From Novosphingobium sp. PP1Y (GTDB lineage Bacteria > Pseudomonadota > Alphaproteobacteria > Sphingomonadales > Sphingomonadaceae): a stretch of 64,000 bases of DNA. The stretch lies in contig NC_015580.1 in NCBI RefSeq assembly GCF_000253255.1, positions 3,547,001-3,611,000 on the forward strand, read 5' to 3'. A program made the position numbers and the translations under genes. Under the pieces are notes generated by a model, which had not been told where the DNA came from, did no database searches, and worked only from the letters and a program-made list of their open reading frames with translations. Below, one piece after another: positions 44,593-51,537 of this stretch. The number at the start of each line of letters is the position of its first letter. Positions within the stretch are counted from its first letter, which is position 1.

Positions 44593-44928
44593 TCAGTTGC
44601 GGCCCACTGCCTGCGCATAGCGCGGCGTTGCGTTATAGACCTGCGGACTGCCGACGATGGCGTTGAGACGCGTCGTGACATTGGCGGCAATGATATTGCG
44701 GACCTGCCGGTTCACCTCGTTGAGGCGCTTGGCCGTATCGATCAGGCTGCGGCACTCGTCGTCGAGCTCGATGCCGTCGACGCCGCCAAGGGTACCGCAC
44801 AGGCGGTCCTTGTCGTTGGTCGCACCGACGATCGCGTCGAGGTCGAGACCGGCAAGAGCCTGCCGTTCGCTTTCCAGCACGGCAAGCATCTGCCGCAGGG
44901 TGTCACGAAGTTCAGTCCTGGTAATCAC
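44593..44928 (-). CDS. flgN: FlgN-like flagellar chaperone
   Basis: 111-aa all-helical acidic protein matching the FlgN pattern: an N-terminal coiled helix LRQMLAVLESERQALAGLD with a Lys-Asp patch (NDKDRL) and a long second helix (LIDTAKRLNEVNRQVRN). FlgN keeps FlgK and FlgL export-ready and, in enterics, affects FlgM translation. Its start overlaps the flgM stop (ATGA). Identity rests on pattern and position. Confidence 0.8.
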   Translation of the reverse strand: MITRTELRDTLRQMLAVLESERQALAGLDLDAIVGATNDKDRLCGTLGGVDGIELDDECRSLIDTAKRLNEVNRQVRNIIAANVTTRLNAIVGSPQVYNATPRYAQAVGRN

Positions 44929-45248
44929 TTGCCGCTCCTCAGCAGCACGCCGGCTGCAATCATGGCGTCCGCAATTTCGGCGGGAACGAGGGGATAGGTC
45001 CCCGATTCCACGGCCTTGCGGATCTGCTTCACGCGTTCGGTATTGACCGGCGGCGCGCTCGGATCGAGCGCCTCGGTCGTCTCCACCGCCGCACCGGCGG
45101 CAATCGCCGCCTGCTTGTCGGTCGGCGCAGTTTTACTGACTGCCGCAGCGCCGTTCGCGCCGGGCAGGGAGTCTTTGCCCGCCGTGCGGGCCAGCCTGGC
45201 ACTGATCGCGGTAATTGCGCGTGCAGGTCCCACTTCGATAGGTGGCAT
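44925..45248 (-). CDS. flgM: anti-sigma-28 factor FlgM
   Basis: Binds and inhibits FliA until export through the finished hook. 107 aa: a disordered Ala/Lys-rich N-half and a helical C-half VNTERVKQIRKAVESGTYPL followed by EIADAMI, the sigma-binding signature of FlgM. A strong ribosome site (aaggag) precedes ATG 45248. The 120 bp upstream contain a possible sigma-28-like box and degenerate GGGCAA hexamers. Confidence 0.88.
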   Translation of the reverse strand: MPPIEVGPARAITAISARLARTAGKDSLPGANGAAAVSKTAPTDKQAAIAAGAAVETTEALDPSAPPVNTERVKQIRKAVESGTYPLVPAEIADAMIAAGVLLRSGK

Positions 45249-45368
45249 GATGCCGCTCCTTGAAAGTTCCTGCAGCTTAAAACGGCGGGGCTAAGGTTCT
45301 TTTAAGGCCCGGGGCAAAAAATTTCGAAATGAGCCGCAAGGTACTAAGGGCAAACCGAAAGTTTTTGT
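45249..45368 (-). promoter_or_regulatory. flgM upstream region with weak promoter and hexamer candidates
   Basis: On the minus strand TAAA (45303-45306 region) is followed 14 nt later by GCCGTTTT, a partial match to the sigma-28 pattern TAAA-N15-GCCGATAA with the same 14-nt spacer as the fliC candidate. GGGCAA or CCGCAA hexamers occur at 45312, 45334 and 45348. Both readings are weak. Confidence 0.3.
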
Positions 45369-45869
45369 TCAGGGCAAGGGAATGGATACTACGCCCGGCC
45401 GTTCGATGCGGCCCCGCATCGGTTCGGCACGTGTGCGCGTGCCGGTTACCGGGCGCACCCTGATCCAGTCGCCCACGGCACCTGCATCGAGAGCCTCGCC
45501 CGGTTGCGAGACGGAAAAGCCGTCACCGGAAATCGAGATCGCGACCGCATCGCCGCGATTGACCGCATTGGCCACGGGAGCGGCGGCGACCGGAGCGGCC
45601 TGGCGCACCGGCACGAAAATTCGCCAGCCGTTGGCATCGCCGCACTGGACGACGACGCTGTCATGCATCGTCGTGCGCCAGGACAGCGCCAGTCCGCTGC
45701 GGCAAGGCTGCAGGCGCAAACGGCGGTCGACACCCGTCATGGCCCCGCCGACCGCGCCGATCGGCGCTCCGGTAAAGCCGGCAACCTGTCGGTCGATCGC
45801 TTCGAGATCGGCAAAGCCGGCAAGGGCGGAAGCTGCCGCGGCGGCAGCGAGGACAAGGCCAGTCGTCAT
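45369..45869 (-). CDS. flgA: P-ring assembly chaperone FlgA
   Basis: Periplasmic chaperone for FlgI, 166 aa, shorter than the roughly 220-aa enteric protein. A signal peptide rich in Ala ends near ALAGFA. The SAF domain is recognisable from VPVRQAAPVAAAPVA through VNRGDAVAISISGDGFSVS to the closing GRIERPGVVSIPLP. It is preceded by the MotB-like gene (20 bp) on the same strand. Confidence 0.87.
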   Translation of the reverse strand: MTTGLVLAAAAAASALAGFADLEAIDRQVAGFTGAPIGAVGGAMTGVDRRLRLQPCRSGLALSWRTTMHDSVVVQCGDANGWRIFVPVRQAAPVAAAPVANAVNRGDAVAISISGDGFSVSQPGEALDAGAVGDWIRVRPVTGTRTRAEPMRGRIERPGVVSIPLP

Positions 45870-45889
45870 CTTCAGGGTATCCTGTAGCT

Positions 45890-46420
45890 TTAACTTTGGC
45901 CCGACTCCTGCAATTTCCGTGCCACTTCCGGCGCATTTTTCTGCGTCCCGCGCGACGAGAGGCTGACTTGCGCAGCCGCCCTGCCCTCATCGTTCACCAG
46001 CGGCGCATCGTAAGCAATGACGACGCGCGATGGACCTTGCCCGGGCTCGACGACGATACGTGCGGCGTGGCCTGCCCTCCCCGCCTGCTCGAGCAGGCGC
46101 GTGGCTTCGGCCATCGCGCGGGCCTGCGCCTCGGGGGCCTCCCCGTAATGCGCGGTGATCGTGAGCTGCTGGCGCGGATCGACGGCCTGCTGTGCCAGCC
46201 ACTGCGAAAGCGGCGGCGCACCCGGCGCATCGACATAGACGGCGAGCGGCTCGGACTGCGGCGAAACCGCTGCTCCGCCGCCAGCCTGCGCCGCAACCTT
46301 TCCGGCCTTGGCGAAGGCTTCGGGCGGCTGCCGGCTCACCGCGGCGGCCGTTACCATGAACAGGATCAGGGAAAGGTCGGCCAGCGCGGTTTGCCAACCA
46401 ACCGAGGCGCGCCCGCTCAC
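45890..46420 (-). CDS. MotB-like protein with degenerate OmpA region
   Basis: 176-aa protein. A single N-terminal helix ALADLSLILFMVTAAAV carries an Asp at the place of the proton-binding Asp of MotB/ExbD. The C-half (LTITAHYGEAPEAQARAMAEA to RVVIAYDA) has the spacing of an OmpA domain but the peptidoglycan motif GHTD is replaced by AHYG. The start is GTG 46420, overlapping the stop of the MotA-like gene as GTGA. It probably forms an ion channel with that gene; a stator, ExbD/TolR-like or regulatory role is open. Confidence 0.7.
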   Translation of the reverse strand: MSGRASVGWQTALADLSLILFMVTAAAVSRQPPEAFAKAGKVAAQAGGGAAVSPQSEPLAVYVDAPGAPPLSQWLAQQAVDPRQQLTITAHYGEAPEAQARAMAEATRLLEQAGRAGHAARIVVEPGQGPSRVVIAYDAPLVNDEGRAAAQVSLSSRGTQKNAPEVARKLQESGQS

Positions 46421-47106
46421 GCGCGTGAGCCGCGCGCGGCGATGGACGCCACGGCCTTTTCCATGGCCGCAGGGCGCGCATGGGCCGGCAAGGCGGAAAC
46501 GAGCTGGCCCTCCAGCCAATCGAGCACTTTCTGGCGCTCACGCTCTTCCTTCGCGCCCACCCGGGCCACGACGCGCGCAAGCGGAGCGAAGACGATGTTG
46601 CCCAGCAACAGCCCATAGAGCGTCGTCAGCACGGCCATTGAGATTGCAGTGGTGAAATCTCCGGCCCCTTCCGCGCCGCCGGGCAACTGGCTGAGCGAGA
46701 CAAGCGTGCCGGCAAGTCCGAAAACCGGCGAGAGGTCTGCCGCCTGGTTGAAGGTACGCACGGCGCGGCGATTGCGCACCACGCGGCGGCGTTTGTGGGC
46801 GACATGGGCCGCCTGCAGGGCGCTGATCGAACGGGTTCCGATCAAGGCATCGGTCGCCTCGTCGAATTCCGCATCGCCGAAATGATGCGGTGCCGTGCGG
46901 ATAACCCCGTCAGTCTGCATTTCCCGCACGTGCCCGGCCAGTTCGGCGCGGGCGCGGGCAGCATCGAAACGCTTGCCGAACAGGCCGCCAAGCGATGCGA
47001 ACGCCGTGCGCGTGTCCCGCAGGCCGCAGCGCATGACCGTCGCCGCGATCGTACCGCCCACAACGATCAGGGCGCTGGTGGCATCGAACAGATTGTCGAC
47101 CTGCAT
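46417..47106 (-). CDS. MotA/TolQ/ExbB-type proton channel protein
   Basis: 229-aa protein from ATG 47106. It has an N-terminal helix (LFDATSALIVVGGTIAAT), a cytoplasmic loop rich in Arg, and two late helices NQAADLSPVFGLAGTLVSL and AISMAVLTTLYGLLLGNIVF in the MotA arrangement, with the conserved Pro. It is 58 residues shorter than the window's true motA and lacks one early helix, which is nearer ExbB/TolQ size. It diverges from flgB and is coupled (GTGA) to the MotB-like gene, followed by flgA. Confidence 0.75.
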   Translation of the reverse strand: MQVDNLFDATSALIVVGGTIAATVMRCGLRDTRTAFASLGGLFGKRFDAARARAELAGHVREMQTDGVIRTAPHHFGDAEFDEATDALIGTRSISALQAAHVAHKRRRVVRNRRAVRTFNQAADLSPVFGLAGTLVSLSQLPGGAEGAGDFTTAISMAVLTTLYGLLLGNIVFAPLARVVARVGAKEERERQKVLDWLEGQLVSALPAHARPAAMEKAVASIAARGSRA

Positions 47107-47178
47107 GAAGCTGCATCTCCTTCGTGCAGGATAGAACGGACGGCAATGCGGGAATTTCAGGGGCTTGGCGGATCCTTT

Positions 47179-47260
47179 TTGCCGCCATCCGGCAAAGCCT
47201 TGCCGCCTTGCCCTGCCGCCTCCGGCAAGAGAGCGGCAAAAGCCCGGAAATCCGCGGCAA
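47179..47260. promoter_or_regulatory. helically phased CGGCAA/TTGCCG array upstream of flgB
   Basis: Six perfect hexamers lie in 82 bp: TTGCCG at 47179 and 47200, CGGCAA at 47190, 47223, 47234 and 47255, plus near matches at 47213 (CTGCCG) and 47244 (CCGGAA). Steps are 10-13 bp, near one helical turn. The last copy ends 10 bp before the sigma-54 core. It is a candidate enhancer for the activator at 59024, whose Caulobacter counterpart FlbD binds ftr sites with a similar CGGCAA core (from memory). Confidence 0.65.
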
Positions 47261-47270
47261 TCCATGAAAC

Positions 47271-47285
47271 TGGCACGGTACTTGC
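47271..47285 (+). promoter_or_regulatory. sigma-54 promoter of the flgB-flgL operon
   Basis: TGGCACGGTACTTGC matches the -24/-12 consensus at all fixed positions. The predicted start is near 47297, 25 nt before the flgB ATG. Confidence 0.88.
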
Positions 47286-47321
47286 GAATAACCGGGGAGA
47301 TTAAACCTGGAGCCAGGACAA

Positions 47322-47669
47322 ATGCCGCAGGACCTGTTCGGAATTCACGCCAAGGCGCTCGAGCTTCGCTCCGAGCGCATGGGCGTGATCGCCTCGAACA
47401 TCGCGAATGCCGGGACCCCGGGCTACAAGGCGCGCGACATCGATTTTGCCGCGGCGCTGAAGTCCGCAAGCAACGGCGCCGATATCGGGAGCGCAGCGCA
47501 GAGCGCCACGCAATACCGCATTCCGGTGATGCCCTCGCTCGACGGCAATACGGTGGAGCTGCAGAACGAGCAGCTCGCCTTTTCGGAAAACGCCGTCGGC
47601 TACGCCACCACGCTCGAGTTCATCCGCTCGCGCGTCGACAACGTCAAACGCGCACTGAGAGGTGAATAG
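47322..47669 (+). CDS. flgB: flagellar proximal rod protein FlgB
   Basis: 115-aa rod subunit. The N-terminal motif RSERMGVIASNIANAGTPGY is the rod/hook signature with ANxxTPGY, and the C-terminal helix ENAVGYATTLEFIRSRVDN completes the coiled pair. It is the first gene of flgBCDEFGHIJKL, 37 bp after the sigma-54 core. flgC begins 1 bp after its stop. Confidence 0.94.
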   Translation: MPQDLFGIHAKALELRSERMGVIASNIANAGTPGYKARDIDFAAALKSASNGADIGSAAQSATQYRIPVMPSLDGNTVELQNEQLAFSENAVGYATTLEFIRSRVDNVKRALRGE

Positions 47670-47670
47670 G

Positions 47671-48078
47671 ATGGCCGGTCAGCCCTTTACCATCTTCGAC
47701 GTCGCACAGCGCGGCATGTCCGCCCAGCTCGTGCGCATGAACGCCGCCGCTTCCAACCTCGCCAATGCCGGCACCGTGTCGGGCAGCGAGGCGGATGCCT
47801 ACAAGCCGATCCGCGCCGTCTTCGCCGAGGACCTCGATCGCGCCAGCGGCCTTGCCACCGTTCAGGTGCAGGGTGTGGTGCGCGAACAGGCCGCAGCGGT
47901 GCGCGAACACAATCCCGACCACCCGCTCGCCGATGAAAACGGCGATGTCTGGGCCGCTCCCGTCGATGAGAACGCCGAGATGGTCGAGATGCTCGAGGCC
48001 TCGCGCCAGTACCAGAACATGGTCGAGGCCCTTTCCACCGCCAAGCAACTCATGCTCGACACGATGAGGCTCAAATGA
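47671..48078 (+). CDS. flgC: flagellar proximal rod protein FlgC
   Basis: 135-aa rod subunit with the motif RMNAAASNLANAGTVSGSEA and the C-terminal MVEMLEASRQYQNMVEALS. ATG 47671 has the ribosome site gaggtg within flgB's end and is preferred over the GTG at 47662. Its stop overlaps the flgD start (ATGA). Confidence 0.94.
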   Translation: MAGQPFTIFDVAQRGMSAQLVRMNAAASNLANAGTVSGSEADAYKPIRAVFAEDLDRASGLATVQVQGVVREQAAAVREHNPDHPLADENGDVWAAPVDENAEMVEMLEASRQYQNMVEALSTAKQLMLDTMRLK

Positions 48079-48416
48079 CCGTCAGTTCCGTAAATTCGAC
48101 AAGCGCGTCGACGAGCACCTCGTCGACCAACAAGACTTCGCTCGCTTCGCTCAATTCCGGCGATTTCCTCAAGCTGATGCTCGCGCAGATGCAGCAGCAG
48201 GACCCGACCAACCCGGTCGACCAGAAGGAAATGCTCGCGCAGATGGCGCAGTTCTCGCAGCTCTCGAGCACGACCGAGATGTCCGACACGCTGAGCACGA
48301 TTTCCTCGAAGCTCGACACGCTCGTGACGGCCCAGACTTCGACCAACGAGGCCCTGACCTCGCTCGCACAGCAAGTAGCCGCTTCGCAGGCGACCGACAG
48401 CTCGGCCAGCGCCTGA
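48075..48416 (+). CDS. flgD: hook-cap protein FlgD, short form
   Basis: Scaffold at the tip of the growing hook. Only 113 aa, against about 220-230 in enterics: it has the Ser/Thr-rich export segment and the conserved core NSGDFLKLMLAQMQQQDPTN followed by MLAQMAQFSQLSS, but the C-terminal Ig/tudor domains are absent. The reading frame is clean, with no sign of a frameshift into the following 25 bp before flgE. It starts as ATGA overlap with flgC. Confidence 0.9.
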   Translation: MTVSSVNSTSASTSTSSTNKTSLASLNSGDFLKLMLAQMQQQDPTNPVDQKEMLAQMAQFSQLSSTTEMSDTLSTISSKLDTLVTAQTSTNEALTSLAQQVAASQATDSSASA

Positions 48417-48441
48417 CACCGCATTCCTGGAGACCAACGCC

Positions 48442-49257
48442 ATGTCTTTCTACACTTCGCTTACCGGCCTCAAGAACGCCCAGACCGACCTCAACGTCAT
48501 CTCGAACAACATCGCCAACGCCGAGACCAGCGGCTTCAAGAAGAGCGATACCGCCTTCGCGGACATCGTCTCCTCCTCGGCCTTTTCGGACCCGAAGCTG
48601 ACCGTCGGCATCGGCGCGCGCGTCTCGTCAATCACCCAGAACTTCTCGCTGGGCGCGGTCGAGCAGACCGGCAATGCGCTGGACATCGCGATCAACGGCG
48701 AAGGCTTCTTCACCGTCGTCTCGCCGATCTCGGGTGAGACCCAGTACACCCGCGCCGGCTCGTTCAACGTCGACGGCCAGGGCTATGTCCAGAATGCCGT
48801 GGGTTCGCGCCTGCAGGCCTTCCCGGTCGACGCCACCGGCGCGATCACTTCGACCACCACCCTGCAGGACGTACAGATCCCGCAGACCAACGCAGCCGGT
48901 TCGGAATTCGCCGGTGTCACGATCGGCGTGAACGGCAACGTCGTCGCCACTTACGCCGACGGTTCGAACGCCACGCTCGGCGTCGTCGCGATGGCCTCCT
49001 TCATCTCTCCCACCGGTCTCAAGCAGGTCGGCAATGCCAGCTGGGAAGCCACCGGCGTCTCGGGCGCTGCCAACTACGGCCAAGCGGGCGGCGGTCTCTA
49101 TGGCGAACTGCTCTCCGGTGCAATCGAGCGTTCCAACGTCGACATCGCCGAGGAACTGGTCTCGCTGATCACCGCGCAGCGCAACTTCCAGGCCAATGCC
49201 AAGGCCGTCGATACCGCCACCCAGATCTCGCAGACCATCATCAACCTGCGGACCTGA
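48442..49257 (+). CDS. flgE: flagellar hook protein FlgE, minimal form
   Basis: 271 aa, against about 400 in Salmonella and more in many alphaproteobacteria. The N-terminal D0 helix with NVISNNIANAETSGFKKSD, the core FlgE/F/G domain (ALDIAINGEGFFTV) and the C-terminal SLITAQRNFQANAKAVDTA are complete. The surface domains inserted between them (D2/D3) are nearly absent, so it is rod-protein sized. Its place after flgD and before flgF identifies it as the hook gene. Confidence 0.88.
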   Translation: MSFYTSLTGLKNAQTDLNVISNNIANAETSGFKKSDTAFADIVSSSAFSDPKLTVGIGARVSSITQNFSLGAVEQTGNALDIAINGEGFFTVVSPISGETQYTRAGSFNVDGQGYVQNAVGSRLQAFPVDATGAITSTTTLQDVQIPQTNAAGSEFAGVTIGVNGNVVATYADGSNATLGVVAMASFISPTGLKQVGNASWEATGVSGAANYGQAGGGLYGELLSGAIERSNVDIAEELVSLITAQRNFQANAKAVDTATQISQTIINLRT

Positions 49258-49294
49258 AGCCAGCAGTAGCAAACCCTGACAAGGACCTGACCCC

Positions 49295-50038
49295 ATGGAC
49301 CGGCTGATCTATACCGCCGTTTCCGGCATGAATGCCTCGATGACGCGCGAGCGCGTGATCGCAAGCAACATGGCCAATGCCCAGACGATCGGCTTTCGCA
49401 AGGAAATCATCCAGGCGACGCCGATGACGCTGGAAGGCCCGCAGCTGGAAGCGCGCGCGATGACCAGCACCGAAGTGCGCGGCGCATCGATGAAGGAAGG
49501 CTCGGTCACCTCGACCGGCAATCCGCTCGACGTCGCGCTCGACGGCGATGCCATGCTCGCGGTCCAGGCCTACGACGGCGGCGAGGCCTATACCCGCCGC
49601 GGCGACCTCTCGGTCTCGGTCACCGGCGTGATCGAGAACGGCGAGGGCCTGCCCGTCCTGGGCGACAACGGCCCGGTCACGGTCCCGCCCGGTTCGATCG
49701 TCACCATCGCGCCCGACGGCGGCGTGCTGGTCAAGGACCCGGCAACGCCCCAGGACCCGCCGGTCCGCCTCGACCGCCTCAAGCTGGTCAGCACCACCGG
49801 ATCGCAGATCGAGAAGGACCTCGCCGGCCAGTTCCGCGTGCGCGGCGGCGGCGTTCTGCCGGTCGACGAGAACGCCCGGCTGACCCCCGAGGCCCTTGAA
49901 CAGTCAAACGTGAACGCATCCGAAGTGCTGGTCGAGATGATCTCGGCCCAGCGCCTTTTCGACATGCGTACCAAGCTCGTCGACACCGCCAAGCAGCTCG
50001 ACGAAGGCGGCGCGCGTCTCATGCGCATCGATTCCTGA
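49295..50038 (+). CDS. flgF: flagellar rod protein FlgF
   Basis: 247-aa proximal rod subunit. Starts MDRLIYTAVSGMNASMTRER with the motif ASNMANAQTIGFRKEI, the central NPLDVALDGDAMLAVQAYDG and the C-terminal VLVEMISAQRLFDMRTKLV. Genes flgE, F and G follow one another with 37 and 13 bp gaps. Confidence 0.93.
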   Translation: MDRLIYTAVSGMNASMTRERVIASNMANAQTIGFRKEIIQATPMTLEGPQLEARAMTSTEVRGASMKEGSVTSTGNPLDVALDGDAMLAVQAYDGGEAYTRRGDLSVSVTGVIENGEGLPVLGDNGPVTVPPGSIVTIAPDGGVLVKDPATPQDPPVRLDRLKLVSTTGSQIEKDLAGQFRVRGGGVLPVDENARLTPEALEQSNVNASEVLVEMISAQRLFDMRTKLVDTAKQLDEGGARLMRIDS

Positions 50039-50051
50039 GGAGTAAGAAACC

Positions 50052-50840
50052 ATGCCTAGCTCAGCACTCCAGGTCGCCCGCACCGGTCTCGAAGCCCAAG
50101 ACCAGCGCATGCGCGTGATCGCCAACAACCTCGCCAACGTCGGTACCACCGCGTTCAAGCGCGACCGCGCCAACTTCGCGACGCTGGCCTACCAGGACGC
50201 GCGCGTGGCCGGGGCGGACTCATCGACCGAGACCACTTACGCCACCGGCCTAAATCTGGGCACCGGCGTTGCCATCCAGTCGACCACGCGCATGGAAACG
50301 CAAGGCTCGCTGGAGACGACCGGCAACTCGCTCGACCTCGCGCTCGACGGCACGGGTTATTTCCAGGTCCAGCTTCCCGGTGGCCAGCTCGGCTATACCC
50401 GCGCGGGCAACTTCACCCGTTCGTCCGAAGGCCAGCTGGTGACCTCGCAAGGTTACGCGCTGCAGCCCTCGATCACCGTCCCGGACAATGCCACGTCGAT
50501 CACCATCTCGACCGACGGCACCGTCTCGGCACAGATCGCCGGCCAGTCGGACCCGACGCAGCTCGGCCAGATCACGGTCGCCAGCTTCACCAACCCGGGC
50601 GGCCTGCAGGCTTCCTCGGACAACTTCATGCTCGAGACCGCGGCCAGCGGTCCGGCGCAGATCGGCGTTCCCGGCGAAAACGGCCGCGGCCAGATCCGGC
50701 AGGGGATGCTCGAGGCTTCCAACGTCAACATCGTCGAGGAGCTGGTCGACATGATCGAAACCCAGCGCGCCTACGAGATCAACTCCAAGATGATCTCGGC
50801 CGTCGACCAGATGTTGCAGAACGCCAACCAGACGCTGTGA
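50052..50840 (+). CDS. flgG: flagellar distal rod protein FlgG
   Basis: 262-aa distal rod subunit, canonical length. Motifs: QRMRVIANNLANVGTTAFKR, NSLDLALDGTGYFQVQLPGG and the C-terminal IVEELVDMIETQRAYEINSK. The TGA stop overlaps the GTG that opens the flgH frame. Confidence 0.95.
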   Translation: MPSSALQVARTGLEAQDQRMRVIANNLANVGTTAFKRDRANFATLAYQDARVAGADSSTETTYATGLNLGTGVAIQSTTRMETQGSLETTGNSLDLALDGTGYFQVQLPGGQLGYTRAGNFTRSSEGQLVTSQGYALQPSITVPDNATSITISTDGTVSAQIAGQSDPTQLGQITVASFTNPGGLQASSDNFMLETAASGPAQIGVPGENGRGQIRQGMLEASNVNIVEELVDMIETQRAYEINSKMISAVDQMLQNANQTL

Positions 50841-50845
50841 TCGCC

Positions 50846-51526
50846 ATGACGCGCAAGACCATCGTTTCGGCCATCGCCACAGTCGCCGCCCTTGCGGCAC
50901 TCGGCGGCGCGCCGGCCTATGCCAAGAAGCACAAGCCTTCGGGCTTCGAGCCGACCTTGCCCCTGGCCCAGCCCGCAGCGCCAAGCGCGCCGACCGGCGG
51001 CATCTTCAATGCCTCGGCCGGCTATGCCGCACTTTACGAAGGCAACCGTGCGCGCCGGATCGGCGATCCGCTGACCATCGTCCTGATCGAGACAACGACG
51101 GCGTCCAAGGCCGTCAGTTCCAAGAGCCAGAAGGGCGGAGGCGCCTCGATCACCCCGCCCACGGCCGGGCCGCTGTCATTTTTAAATCCCGATGCGCTTA
51201 AAGCCAGCAGCTCTTCGTCGTTCAATGGTCAGGGAAATGCGGCCCAGACGAGTTCGCTCGCCTCGACGCTTTCCGTCACGATCGCCGAAGTGCGGCCAAA
51301 CGGCACCGCGCTGGTCAAAGGGGAAAAGCAGATGCTGCTCAGCCAGGGTGATGAATGGGTCCGGTTCTCCGGCATCGTTCGCCTGGCCGACGTCGACGAG
51401 GAAAACTCGATCCTCTCCAGCCGCGTGGCAGATGCGAAGATCGAATATTCGGGCAAGGGCTCGCTCCAGCGCGCCAGCCGCCAGGGCTGGCTGGGCAAGT
51501 TCTTCAACATGATTTCGCCGTTCTGA
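50846..51526 (+). CDS. flgH: flagellar L-ring protein FlgH, cysteine-free
   Basis: Outer-membrane L-ring subunit, 226 aa from ATG 50846. Family segments are AGYAALYEGNRARRIGDPLT with IVLIETTTASKAVSSK, and later VKGEKQMLLSQGDEWVRFSG with GIVRLADVDEENSILSS. FlgH is normally a lipoprotein; here the signal peptide ends GAPAYAKK and the whole protein has no cysteine, so lipid anchoring is not possible. GTG 50837 is an alternative start overlapping flgG. Confidence 0.92.
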   Translation: MTRKTIVSAIATVAALAALGGAPAYAKKHKPSGFEPTLPLAQPAAPSAPTGGIFNASAGYAALYEGNRARRIGDPLTIVLIETTTASKAVSSKSQKGGGASITPPTAGPLSFLNPDALKASSSSSFNGQGNAAQTSSLASTLSVTIAEVRPNGTALVKGEKQMLLSQGDEWVRFSGIVRLADVDEENSILSSRVADAKIEYSGKGSLQRASRQGWLGKFFNMISPF

Positions 51527-51537
51527 GGGAGGCCGAG

